Assembly (NCBI RefSeq): GCF_013414195.1
Contig: NZ_JAATTV010000012.1
Span: 1-64,000, forward strand
From: Psychrobacter sp. BI730
GTDB lineage: Bacteria; Pseudomonadota; Gammaproteobacteria; Pseudomonadales; Moraxellaceae
Reading direction: 5' to 3'
Length of the DNA stretch: 64,000 nucleotides
In this document: in pieces, positions 9,489 through 17,881 of the stretch
Layout: each line of letters starts with the position of its first letter
Numbering within the stretch: the stretch's first letter is position 1
Notes under the pieces: generated by a model
The model's input: the letters and a program-made list of their open reading frames with translations, nothing else
Database searches by the model: none
Told to the model about the DNA's origin: nothing
Translations under genes and position numbers: made by a program

Positions 9489-9529
9489 GAATTTTTAGCT
9501 AATAGTTTTTGGTACAACTGTATTTTATG

Positions 9530-9586
9530 ACGTACGTTACTGCTTGGCTTTTTATCAAAAGAGCATTAACAGTAGCGTACGTTTTT
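9530..9586 (+). terminator. Terminator between gcdH and the CoA-transferase gene
   Basis: A 13-bp stem, ACGTACGTTACTG (9530-9542) with CAGTAGCGTACGT (9570-9582) containing one G:U pair, is followed by five T. It implies that the downstream gene has its own promoter or depends on readthrough. Confidence 0.75.
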
Positions 9587-9589
9587 CAG

Positions 9590-9636
9590 TTGTTATTCAT
9601 GATTCAACGGTTAAATAGCTAAATCATGAATAACAA
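9590..9636. repeat. Perfect 15-bp inverted repeat upstream of the CoA-transferase gene
   Basis: TTGTTATTCATGATT at 9590-9604 is exactly mirrored at 9622-9636 with 17 bases between, followed by TTTT. It could be a second AT-rich terminator or a protein-binding element. It lies 47 bp before the next start codon. Confidence 0.7.
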
Positions 9637-9683
9637 TTTTATGATTAAAAGTCGCAAAATACGCGACAGAGTAAGGGAAGCTC

Positions 9684-10901
9684 ATGATTGATATGATTGA
9701 TATGGCTAATATGCCAAAGGGCGCATTGCATGGCATCAAGGTGCTCGATTTATCGAGAGTGCTGGCTGGCCCTTCTTGTACACAAGTACTGGCTGATCTT
9801 GGTGCCGAAGTCATTAAGGTTGAGCGTCCGCATATCGGTGATGAAACGCGTCATTGGGCACCGCCAACATTCAGCGATGACACCTCCGCTTATTACGCTA
9901 CCATTAACCGCAATAAAAAATCGCTGACAGTTGATATCACTACGCCGACAGGGCAAACCATTATTAAGCAGCTAATCGCTGAGAGTGATATTTTGGTCGA
10001 AAACTTTAAAGTCGGTGGTCTGAAAAAATATGGCTTGGATTATGACAGCCTAAAACAGTCCAATCCGCGTCTGATCTATGCATCATTGACAGGGTTTGGT
10101 CAGACAGGTCCTGATGCGGCGCGTCCTGGTTATGATTATATTATCCAAGGTCTGTCAGGGCTGATGAGTATCACAGGTCCTAGTGATGGCGAACCGCACA
10201 AAGTTGGCGTGGCAGTCGTCGATTTGTTTGCAGGTTTGCAGCTAACGATTGGTATTCAGGCGGCACTATTGGCTCGTCAAAATACGGGTGTTGGTCAACA
10301 TGTTGATGTGGCGTTGCTCGACAGTGCGCTTGCCATGCTAGGCAATGTCGGTATGAATCATCTGGCATCCGATAAGATACCGCCAAGGCTAGGCAATCAG
10401 CATCCTAATATCGTGCCTTATCAAGTGTTTGCTGGCGAGGGTGAACAGCACTTTATTTTAGCTTGCGGCAATGACCGTCAGTTTGCCAAACTGTGTGAGG
10501 TACTAGCAATTGATTGGCATACCGATGAGCGCTTTGCGACCAATCCACAACGCGTTGCCAATCGCGAACTGCTGTGCGGTGAGCTGACTAAGCAATTTGC
10601 CAAGCAGCCACGTACCTATTGGCTAGAGGTTTTAGATCAGGTAGGTATTCCATGCGGTGCGATTTATAACGTGGCTGAAGCCTTGGCTATGCCACAAGCG
10701 CAAGCAAGGGAGATGATCGTTAATTTCACCGAGCAAGGCAGTCCAGTACGCGCTCTTGGCAACCCTATCAAATTATCCGCATCACCAGTCAGCTATCGTA
10801 CGCCGCCACCGCAGTTGAGCGAACATACTGATAGTACGCTTGCTGATTTGGGTTATGACAGTGAGATGATCGCAAAGCTAAAAGCCGATGGGATTGTTTA
10901 A
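9684..10901 (+). CDS. CaiB/BaiF family III CoA-transferase, probable glutarate CoA-transferase
   Basis: A 405-residue class III CoA-transferase. It has the N-terminal GIKVLDLSRVLAGP segment, the nucleotide-binding ADLGAEVIKVE, and the catalytic aspartate in HVDVALLDS near residue 210. The position right after glutaryl-CoA dehydrogenase, and overall similarity in style to the mammalian succinyl-CoA:glutarate CoA-transferase, suggest that it makes glutaryl-CoA from glutarate using succinyl-CoA. The substrate is inferred from context. AAGGGAAG supports the start, although the ATG codons at residues 1, 4 and 7 leave the exact one open. Confidence 0.85.
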   Translation: MIDMIDMANMPKGALHGIKVLDLSRVLAGPSCTQVLADLGAEVIKVERPHIGDETRHWAPPTFSDDTSAYYATINRNKKSLTVDITTPTGQTIIKQLIAESDILVENFKVGGLKKYGLDYDSLKQSNPRLIYASLTGFGQTGPDAARPGYDYIIQGLSGLMSITGPSDGEPHKVGVAVVDLFAGLQLTIGIQAALLARQNTGVGQHVDVALLDSALAMLGNVGMNHLASDKIPPRLGNQHPNIVPYQVFAGEGEQHFILACGNDRQFAKLCEVLAIDWHTDERFATNPQRVANRELLCGELTKQFAKQPRTYWLEVLDQVGIPCGAIYNVAEALAMPQAQAREMIVNFTEQGSPVRALGNPIKLSASPVSYRTPPPQLSEHTDSTLADLGYDSEMIAKLKADGIV

Positions 10902-11018
10902 AGTAGCGTCAACAGCCTTATATTTACAGTGATAGAAACTAAACACAAAAGCTAGGAAATGGAATTTCTTTAATAAAATAATGTAAAACCAAGTAGTGTC
11001 AAACAAGGAATGTGATGC

Positions 11019-12089
11019 ATGAAAATATACAGCCATGAAAACCTAAGTCTGCATAGACCATTACCTTATTTTTCTTATGGAAAGATGCATGAGCCGTTAG
11101 AAATACCAGAACGTATAGTCGAGTTTTCGAAAGCGCCAGCGGCTTTAGGCTTAGAAGTGACTACTGCCACCGATATCGGCATCGCACCAATATTAGCGGT
11201 CCATGACTTCGGTTATGTTGAATTTCTTAAGCATGGCTATGATGACTGGATGGCGGTTGAGGAAGATTTGGGTGCGCAGGTGCAGACAGGGATTTTTGTG
11301 CCTTATGACAATCCTGGTATTGGCATCATGGCAAAAGCGGCGAAGTATCAAGCAGATGACAGTGCACCTATCAGCGAGCACTCTTGGACCTCTATCTATT
11401 GGTCGGCACAGACTGCGCTCAATGCAGCCGAAGCACTGCTAAATGATAAGGCAACAGATACCGAGCGTGCTGACAGTCATATACAGCTTTGCTTTTCACG
11501 GCCGCCTGGTCATCATGCTCGCAAAAGCGCCGCGGGTGGATTTTGTTATCTGAATAACGCTGCCATCATCGCTGAACATCTACGCCAGAAATATGCAAAA
11601 ATTGCCATTATCGATACGGATATGCACCATGGACAGGGTATTCAAGAAATATTCTATGACCGTAAAGACGTGCTTTATACTTCAGTACATGGCGACCCCG
11701 TTAACTTCTACCCAGCAGTAACAGGGCACGCGTTTGAAAAAGGCATAGGCGAGGGCGAAGGTTACAACATCAATTTCCCGATGCCACATGGCACCGATGA
11801 AGTGGGATTTTTTGAGTATATTGATAAGTCTATCGAGGCAGTGACACTATTTGACCCTGATGTTATCGTTCATGTCTTGGGGTTTGATGTTTATGAAAAT
11901 GACCCAGAAGCGAGATGTTCTGTCAGTACCGAAGGCTTTAAACTATTGGCACAGAAAATGGCAGCCTTAAACAAGCCATTGATTGTCTTGGTGGAAGGTG
12001 GTTATTACATTCAAAAGCTCAACGACAATCTACAAGCATTCCTATTAGGACTGATGGACGAGAACAGCAATAGCGGCAGTAATATTTAA
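11019..12089 (+). CDS. Histone deacetylase-family protein, probable acetylpolyamine amidohydrolase
   Basis: A 356-residue zinc hydrolase of the arginase/deacetylase fold. It shows SRPPGHHARKSAAGGFCYLN, the metal ligands in DTDMHHGQG (Asp and His) and GFDVYENDP (Asp), and the catalytic tyrosine region EGGYYIQKL. The length and the order of motifs fit bacterial acetylpolyamine amidohydrolases, which remove acetyl groups from N-acetylputrescine or N-acetylcadaverine. Its place 117 bp after the CoA-transferase, in an island of polyamine genes, supports that role. General protein deacetylation or a related amide substrate remains possible. A terminator follows. Confidence 0.82.
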   Translation: MKIYSHENLSLHRPLPYFSYGKMHEPLEIPERIVEFSKAPAALGLEVTTATDIGIAPILAVHDFGYVEFLKHGYDDWMAVEEDLGAQVQTGIFVPYDNPGIGIMAKAAKYQADDSAPISEHSWTSIYWSAQTALNAAEALLNDKATDTERADSHIQLCFSRPPGHHARKSAAGGFCYLNNAAIIAEHLRQKYAKIAIIDTDMHHGQGIQEIFYDRKDVLYTSVHGDPVNFYPAVTGHAFEKGIGEGEGYNINFPMPHGTDEVGFFEYIDKSIEAVTLFDPDVIVHVLGFDVYENDPEARCSVSTEGFKLLAQKMAALNKPLIVLVEGGYYIQKLNDNLQAFLLGLMDENSNSGSNI

Positions 12090-12112
12090 ATCAAACTAAA
12101 AGTAGATAAAAC

Positions 12113-12153
12113 AGGTCGTAGAGTGTAGTAGTAAACTCTGCGACCTATTTTTT
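12113..12153. terminator. Terminator after the deacetylase gene
   Basis: AGGTCGTAGAG (12113-12123) pairs with CTCTGCGACCT (12136-12146), followed by A and six T. It sits between convergent genes. Confidence 0.88.
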
Positions 12154-12168
12154 ATAGATTCCTACCCA

Positions 12169-12933
12169 TTATGAATTTGCCGTAAAGCCTAAATGCTGCT
12201 CAATTTGCTCCGCCAATTCAATCAATACTGCACTGACCTCAGCCCGTTTAGACTCATACTCTCCTTGTAAAAAACTCACTGCCATACCAGCAACTGCATT
12301 GCCTGATGCGTTACGAATATAAGTGCCCAAGCAGTACATCCCATCGCGCAACTGTCCATCATCGAGAGACACTCGGCTTTCTTGTATCGCTGCAAGCTCA
12401 GCGGATAAATCGGTAAAATTCTTGACCCCATGTTGGGTCATCGGCGTCGGAAAAGTATCTTTATACAATGATTTGATACTGTCCAGCGACAACGTCGATA
12501 GCATGGCTTTGCCTGTCGCTGAAAATACGGCAGGTACGCGAACGCCTGCACGAAAGGTAAAGCCAAGCGGCGCAGGTGATTCATGACAAGCCAAAAATAC
12601 CACTTCGCCCAAATCAAGCTTTGACAAGGTTACTGTGTGCTGAAGAAGTACCGGATACTGCACAATCAAATCCTTAAACAACTGAACCACGCCTTGCTGC
12701 TGTTCGTACTTACCTGCCCAATACATCAAATATGAACCCAAATAAAAACGGCTTTCAGGGTCTTTGTAAATGACATGTTTGGTCAATAGACTCTGCAAGA
12801 TATTGTGAGTGGAGCTACGCGGTAGCCCAAGCTCTTTTGCGATATGAGCCGCTGTCAGAGGCTGTGAGCTATCAGTAATCAAGTCCAAAATCTGAAACGT
12901 TTTGTCTAGCGCAGGCACGGCAGTCGAGCTCAT
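12169..12933 (-). CDS. IclR-family transcriptional regulator (next to gabD)
   Basis: A 254-residue IclR-type regulator with an N-terminal helix-turn-helix (LTAAHIAKELGLPRSSTHNI, about 24-43) and a C-terminal effector domain containing FRAGVRVPAVFSATGKAML. It is divergent from the gabD-gabT genes with about 220 bp between starts, and that gap holds two palindromes. It probably regulates the GabD/GabT genes in response to an intermediate such as GABA, 5-aminovalerate or a semialdehyde. The ligand cannot be told. It is clearly different from the other IclR regulator at 7285-8112. Confidence 0.87.
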   Translation of the reverse strand: MSSTAVPALDKTFQILDLITDSSQPLTAAHIAKELGLPRSSTHNILQSLLTKHVIYKDPESRFYLGSYLMYWAGKYEQQQGVVQLFKDLIVQYPVLLQHTVTLSKLDLGEVVFLACHESPAPLGFTFRAGVRVPAVFSATGKAMLSTLSLDSIKSLYKDTFPTPMTQHGVKNFTDLSAELAAIQESRVSLDDGQLRDGMYCLGTYIRNASGNAVAGMAVSFLQGEYESKRAEVSAVLIELAEQIEQHLGFTANS

Positions 12934-13037
12934 AAATAACCTATAAAATGAAATAAAAGAAAGAAGTACAAGATAATTTTTAAAATAATGAGATTAAGGG
13001 TTGCAAATCGCGTCATATCGTTCTTATAATGACGTCT

Positions 13038-13070
13038 CGTATATAGAATACGTGTTCAGTATATTGAACA
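13038..13070. promoter_or_regulatory. Candidate operators in the IclR/gabD divergent promoter
   Basis: Two adjacent inverted repeats: CGTAT-N5-ATACG at 13038-13052 and TGTTCA-N6-TGAACA at 13053-13070. They lie about 85 bp before the gabD start and are likely regulator sites. Confidence 0.5.
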
Positions 13071-13153
13071 AATAATGAATTATCAATAATTATTTACGAC
13101 TTACTATTTTATTCATTCTTATAAACACACCCTATATGACAAGGAGCGTCAAC

Positions 13154-14617
13154 ATGTCAAACGCGCTGCAGTTATCAAATCCAGATTTACTCAAACAATC
13201 TTGCTTCATTAAAGACGGCTGGCATGCTGCTAGTGATGAAGCTGTGCTTGATGTCAACAATCCTTTCAATGGCGAGCTCATTGGTACTGTACCAAGCCTT
13301 ACCACAGAAGATGTCAACGAAGCCGTTGCTTACGCTCATGATGTCCAAGCAGACTGGGCAGCAAAAACAGCCAAAGAGCGTGCAGAGTTATTGCAAAAGT
13401 GGGCTGATCTAATCGATGCCAATAAAGAAGATTTGGCCATCATTATGACCGCTGAGCAAGGTAAGCCGCTGACTGAGTCACGTGGTGAAGTGGGTTATGC
13501 CAACAGCTTTATCCGCTGGTTCGCTGAAGAAGGTAAACGCGTCTATGGTGATGTGATTCCTGCTAATAGCACACAGCTACGTCATGTCGTTCTCAAGCAG
13601 CCAGTCGGTGTTTGTGCCGCTATCACGCCTTGGAACTTCCCAGCTGCGATGATCACGCGCAAAGTTGCTCCTGCACTAGCAGCAGGCTGTACGATTATCG
13701 TCAAACCTGCTACCGAGACACCGTACTCTGCATTGGCACTAGGCGTGTTGGCAGAGCAAGCGGGCATTCCAGCTGGCGTCATTCAGGTCGTCACTGGTAA
13801 GTCTTCTGTCATCGGCGACATCCTAACGGGTGATGCTCGCATTCATAAATTGTCATTCACAGGCTCTACAGAAGTAGGCCGTACGTTGATGGCACAATGC
13901 GCGCCAACTATTAAGAAGCTATCGTTAGAGTTGGGTGGTAATGCGCCATTTATCGTCTTTGATGATGCCGATCTAGAGAAAGCCGCTGCCGGTTTAATCG
14001 CTTCTAAATATCGTAATGCTGGTCAGACTTGTGTCTGCGCCAACCGAGTATACGTTCAAGACAGCATTAAAGATAAATTCTTAGATGTCTTTGTCAAAAA
14101 AGTCTCTGAATTAAAAGTAGGCAACGGCTTAGAAGAAGGCGTAGATATCGGCCCTCTTATCAACAAAAAAGCGTTAGATAAAGTCCAAGCCTTGCTAAAA
14201 GACGCGCTAGATAAAGGCGCAAAGCTGGTCACTGGCGGTAGTATCAATGATGCTTCAGAACTGACTTATAACCCAACGGTTATCACCGATATTAGCAGTG
14301 ATATGGACATCGCCTCTGAAGAAATCTTTGGACCAATTGCAACCATCTTTACCTTCAAAGACGAAGCAGAAGTTATCCGTGCTGCTAACGATACGATTTA
14401 TGGCTTGGCCGCTTACTTTTATAGTAGCGACTATGCGCGTTCATGGCGCGTTACCGAAGGTCTTGAGTACGGCATCATCGGTCACAACACGGGTTTGATT
14501 TCTACAGAAGTTGCCCCATTTGGTGGTGTGAAGCAGTCTGGCTTTGGCCGTGAAGGCTCAAAATATGGTATCGAAGACTATATTACGACCAAATACTGGT
14601 GTTCTGATATCAGCTAA
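13154..14617 (+). CDS. gabD: NAD(P)-dependent succinate-semialdehyde dehydrogenase (GabD/DavD type)
   Basis: A 487-residue aldehyde dehydrogenase close in length and motifs to GabD. It has ITPWNFPAAMITRKVAPALA, the catalytic glutamate in LELGGNAPF, and the nucleophilic cysteine in NAGQTCVCANR near residue 290. It oxidises succinate semialdehyde to succinate. Homologues also act on glutarate semialdehyde, and the linked glutaryl-CoA genes make that plausible here. The start is the ATG at 13154 because AAGGAG lies eight bases upstream; an earlier ATG at 13136 lacks a site. gabT follows after 159 bp. Confidence 0.9.
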   Translation: MSNALQLSNPDLLKQSCFIKDGWHAASDEAVLDVNNPFNGELIGTVPSLTTEDVNEAVAYAHDVQADWAAKTAKERAELLQKWADLIDANKEDLAIIMTAEQGKPLTESRGEVGYANSFIRWFAEEGKRVYGDVIPANSTQLRHVVLKQPVGVCAAITPWNFPAAMITRKVAPALAAGCTIIVKPATETPYSALALGVLAEQAGIPAGVIQVVTGKSSVIGDILTGDARIHKLSFTGSTEVGRTLMAQCAPTIKKLSLELGGNAPFIVFDDADLEKAAAGLIASKYRNAGQTCVCANRVYVQDSIKDKFLDVFVKKVSELKVGNGLEEGVDIGPLINKKALDKVQALLKDALDKGAKLVTGGSINDASELTYNPTVITDISSDMDIASEEIFGPIATIFTFKDEAEVIRAANDTIYGLAAYFYSSDYARSWRVTEGLEYGIIGHNTGLISTEVAPFGGVKQSGFGREGSKYGIEDYITTKYWCSDIS

Positions 14618-14671
14618 TAAATAACTCGCCCAGTATTTAATAGAGCATTTAACAAAACCTAATAGGTATCT

Positions 14672-14699
14672 ACGGTGTTTTATCTCAGACAAGCACCGT
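14672..14699 (+). other. Hairpin in the gabD-gabT intergenic region
   Basis: ACGGTGTTT and AAGCACCGT form a nine-pair stem with one G:U pair around a ten-base loop, followed by only three or four T. It may be a weak terminator or a processing hairpin that lowers gabT expression relative to gabD. Confidence 0.5.
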
Positions 14700-14776
14700 T
14701 TGATATCACTAAGTCTTAAATGAACCGCCAATCACTAGATGGCATTTATGTTACGAACACAGAAAAGGACATTCCC

Positions 14777-16036
14777 ATGACTACCAATCAATCATTACTT
14801 GAGCGCCGCAAAGCTGTTTTACCAACAGGACTTGGGGTTGCCTTTCCTATCTTTGCAGAAAAAGCAAAGAACTCAGAAATCTGGGACATCGAAGGCAAGC
14901 GTTATATCGACTTTGTCGGTGGTATCTCAGTATTGAACACCGGTCACAGCCATCCAAAAATCACTCAGCGTGTGCATGAGCAGCTCGACAAATTTACGCA
15001 CACTGCGGCGCAAATGATCAACTATGAGTGCTACGTGGATTTGGCAGAAAAGCTGTGCGAAAAAGCCCCAATCAGCGGTGATACCAAGGCGTTCTTTTTG
15101 ACCACTGGTGCAGAAGCGGTCGAAAACTGCATCAAGATTGCGCGTGCCAAAACCCGTCGTCCAGGTGTGATCTCTTTTGTTGGTGGCTGGCATGGTCGCA
15201 CCATGATGTGTATGAGCCTAACAGGCAAAGTACTCCCATACAAAAAGAACTTTGGCCCAATGCCAGGACCTGTGTTCCATGCATTGTTCCCTGCAGAAGA
15301 GTTGAATGTGACAGAAGAACAAGCGCTACATAGCCTTGATATGATCTTCCAAGCAGATATCGATCCTAGTGAAGTAGCGGCGATGATTGTTGAGCCAGTC
15401 CAAGGCGAGGGTGGCTTCCATCAGGTAACGCCATCATTTGCCAAAGCACTACGCGAGATCTGTGACGAGCATGGCATCGTGCTTATTTTTGATGAAGTAC
15501 AGTGTGGTTTTGCTCGTACAGGTACGTTGTTCGCCACTGAACAGTTAGGCGTTGAGCCTGATTTGATGACTGCTGCGAAGAGTTTGGCGGGTGGTTATCC
15601 TATCTCTGCGGTCATCGGCCGTGCTGATATCATGGATGCCCCGCAAGTTGGCGGCTTAGGTGGCACTTATTCTGGTAACCCACTGGCTTGTGTGGCCGCG
15701 CTTGCTGTCATGGAAGTGATCGAAGAAGAAAACTTACTGGAGCGTAGTATTGAGATTGGCGATACCATTGCTTCATTCTTAAAAGGATTAAATCTAAGCA
15801 GCATCGGTCATATCCGTCATAAAGGCGCGATGCTAGCGTTTGAGCTAATCGATAGCGAAGGTAAACCTGATGCAGCAGCAGCAGCCAATCTAAAAGCAAA
15901 AGCATTTGAGCAAGGCTTGCTACTAGCGTCTTGTGGTATGTATGGCAATGCTATTCGTGTGATGGTGCCATTAACAGTTGAAGACGACGTGCTACAAGAA
16001 GGTCTTGATATCATTAAAGGTATCCTAACGGCATAA
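14777..16036 (+). CDS. gabT: 4-aminobutyrate (or 5-aminovalerate) aminotransferase
   Basis: A 419-residue class III PLP aminotransferase that transfers the amino group of GABA to 2-oxoglutarate, giving succinate semialdehyde. It has GGISVLNTGHSHP, the cofactor-binding LTTGAEAVENCIKIAR, IFDEVQCGFARTG, and the PLP lysine in AAKSLAGGYPIS. The next residues, YSGNPLACVAALAV, are typical of GabT/DavT. The start at 14777 is chosen because AAAAGGA lies seven bases upstream; a longer frame from 14720 lacks this. It is paired with gabD and may also accept 5-aminovalerate. Confidence 0.92.
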   Translation: MTTNQSLLERRKAVLPTGLGVAFPIFAEKAKNSEIWDIEGKRYIDFVGGISVLNTGHSHPKITQRVHEQLDKFTHTAAQMINYECYVDLAEKLCEKAPISGDTKAFFLTTGAEAVENCIKIARAKTRRPGVISFVGGWHGRTMMCMSLTGKVLPYKKNFGPMPGPVFHALFPAEELNVTEEQALHSLDMIFQADIDPSEVAAMIVEPVQGEGGFHQVTPSFAKALREICDEHGIVLIFDEVQCGFARTGTLFATEQLGVEPDLMTAAKSLAGGYPISAVIGRADIMDAPQVGGLGGTYSGNPLACVAALAVMEVIEEENLLERSIEIGDTIASFLKGLNLSSIGHIRHKGAMLAFELIDSEGKPDAAAAANLKAKAFEQGLLLASCGMYGNAIRVMVPLTVEDDVLQEGLDIIKGILTA

Positions 16037-16177
16037 GCAATACTGAGTGTTATTTACTTTAGCGATGGAGCGCTTTTAACCAAGTACAGCTAGTTCAAGT
16101 ACCGATATTGGTTAAAAGATTGTATGAAAGATAACGGCAAGGTTGCCCTTATAACACTCGCTTTGAGTGAGTTTTTT

Positions 16178-16212
16178 AACGGCGCCTTGCAAGTCAAGAC
16201 GCCGTTTTTGTT
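16178..16212 (+). terminator. Terminator after gabT
   Basis: AACGGCG (16178-16184) pairs with CGCCGTT (16200-16206), and the T-rich tail continues to about 16215. Confidence 0.85.
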
Positions 16213-16238
16213 TTTGCTGTTTGAATACTATACCGATA

Positions 16239-16255
16239 GCAAAGTTAAACTTTGC
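16239..16255. promoter_or_regulatory. Perfect 17-bp palindrome before the permease gene
   Basis: GCAAAGTT-A-AACTTTGC lies about 105 bp before the permease start. It shares the 11-mer AAAGTTAAACT with the palindrome in the puuA/puuD promoter region at 26192-26208, so the same regulator may bind both. Confidence 0.45.
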
Positions 16256-16360
16256 GGCGACGCGACAGACACAACAAACATGATGGGTATGATCCCATGA
16301 AACAAAAATAGTGTAGCTGTAACAGGCTCACACGGATGAAACACAGACAAGGAGTAGGTT

Positions 16361-17803
16361 ATGTCTGAATTAAAAAAGTCGCTAGGGGTGTTCGATATCA
16401 TTGCACTGGCATTCGGTGCAATGGTCGGTTGGGGCTGGGTTGTACTGGCAGGTAGTTGGATCATCTCGGCAGGTATATGGGGCGCAATTAGCGCCTTTTT
16501 AATAGGCGGTCTGGTAGTCGTATTGATTGGTGTGACGTATGCTGAACTTGCGGCCTCCATGCCAATTACTGGCGGTGAGCATACTTATACCCACCGAGCA
16601 CTAGGGGTCAATGTCTCCTTTATTTGCTCATGGAGTATTTTGTTTGGTTATTTTTCCGTCGTTGCTTTTGAAGCAGTAGCACTGCCCACCGTCGTCGAAT
16701 ACATTATTCCTAATTATAGCCAAGGGTATCTTTGGAATGTTGCTGGCTGGGATGTTTACGCCACTTGGGTAGGCGTCGGGATGCTTGGCTCAGTGATTGT
16801 TACTTGGCTGAACATACGCGGTATGGAAGTCAGCGCGTGGTTTCAAAAAACAGCAGTTGTCGGTATCTTTCTAGTTGGTATATTACTGTTCGTAGGGGCG
16901 TTACTGTTCAGTCCTGAAACTTCTAATACCGTACAAGCGCCTAACTTTATTGGCGGTATGGGTGGCATCATGACGGTGATGGTAATGGTACCGTTCTTGT
17001 TCGTTGGCTTCGATGTCATTCCCCAAGCGGCAGAAGAAATCAATCTATCTCGTCCGAACATCGGTAAGTTTTTGATCGTCTCTATTATTATCGCTGTACT
17101 GTGGTATGTAGCAGTCGCCTGGAGTGTGGGCAAGACTTTACCGCTATTACAAGCACAAGACTCAACATTGGCTACTGCTGATGCGATGACCAATGCTTGG
17201 AATGGTAAATGGGCTGGTACCTTGCTCGTTATCGGCGGTGTACTGGGTATTTTATCAAGCTGGAATGCGTTTCTTATCGGTGGTAGTCGTCTGCTATATG
17301 CTATGGGCAAAACGCACATGTTGCCACAGTTTTTGTGCAAGCTGCATCCGAAATATAATACGCCCGTCAATGCGATTTTATTGATCGGTGGTCTCGCGAC
17401 ACTTGCGCCATTATTTGGTCGCAAAATGCTGGTATGGATTGTAGATGCTGGCGGGTTCGGTATCGTTATTGCTTATACTTGTGTGGCTCTTTCATTCTTA
17501 GTGCTGCGTTACCGTGAGCCTGATATGGTACGTCCGTTTAGAGTACCAGCAGGTAAATTGGTTGGTATTATCACTATTATCCTCAGTCTTGGTATGTTGG
17601 CACTATATCTACCAGGTATGCCATCAGCACTTGTCGCTATTGAGTGGTGGATTTTCCTTGGCTGGATCGTACTTGGTGGGGTATTGTACGGTTATGCTAC
17701 GATGAAGAATCCTGGTAAGAGTAAAGACATTATGGATCATGAACTGCGCGAGCTAAAAACGGCTAACCAGCAGTGGTTAAAAGAAAATCCATATAAAAAG
17801 TAG
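16361..17803 (+). CDS. APC-family amino acid/amine permease
   Basis: A 480-residue inner-membrane transporter of the APC superfamily with about twelve hydrophobic segments. It starts MSELKKSLGVFDIIALAFGA, typical of the family, followed by the glycine-rich first helix (GAMVGWGWVVLAG) and, in the middle, FLFVGFDVIPQAAEE. The last 50 residues are hydrophilic and cytoplasmic. Its place after gabT suggests uptake of GABA, putrescine or a related amine; the substrate is inferred. AAGGAG precedes the start. It is convergent with the sad gene across a shared terminator. Confidence 0.88.
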   Translation: MSELKKSLGVFDIIALAFGAMVGWGWVVLAGSWIISAGIWGAISAFLIGGLVVVLIGVTYAELAASMPITGGEHTYTHRALGVNVSFICSWSILFGYFSVVAFEAVALPTVVEYIIPNYSQGYLWNVAGWDVYATWVGVGMLGSVIVTWLNIRGMEVSAWFQKTAVVGIFLVGILLFVGALLFSPETSNTVQAPNFIGGMGGIMTVMVMVPFLFVGFDVIPQAAEEINLSRPNIGKFLIVSIIIAVLWYVAVAWSVGKTLPLLQAQDSTLATADAMTNAWNGKWAGTLLVIGGVLGILSSWNAFLIGGSRLLYAMGKTHMLPQFLCKLHPKYNTPVNAILLIGGLATLAPLFGRKMLVWIVDAGGFGIVIAYTCVALSFLVLRYREPDMVRPFRVPAGKLVGIITIILSLGMLALYLPGMPSALVAIEWWIFLGWIVLGGVLYGYATMKNPGKSKDIMDHELRELKTANQQWLKENPYKK

Positions 17804-17825
17804 ACTTACTTTAATTACCTTTCAT

Positions 17826-17859
17826 AAAAAAGCCTAACGTCAAACGTTAGGCTTTTTTT
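17826..17859. terminator. Bidirectional terminator between permease and sad genes
   Basis: AGCCTAACGT (17831-17840) and ACGTTAGGCT (17844-17853) form a ten-pair stem with a three-base loop, flanked by A5 and T7. Confidence 0.93.
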
Positions 17860-17881
17860 ATTTAACTAAGGTTTTAATCTA

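Larger units (their letters stand above)
16037..16360. other. 324-bp gap between gabT and the permease gene
   Basis: It contains a strong terminator (16178-16212), a weaker GC-poor hairpin with ACTC/GAGT arms just before it, and a perfect palindrome at 16239-16255. The second half should hold the permease promoter. No small gene was seen. Confidence 0.6.

Noticed and set aside
16843..17424. A 193-codon open frame on the minus strand inside the permease gene
   Set aside because: It lies fully antisense to a gene with clear family motifs, has low-complexity Pro/Thr/Ile content and no ribosome binding site; it is a shadow of codon usage.
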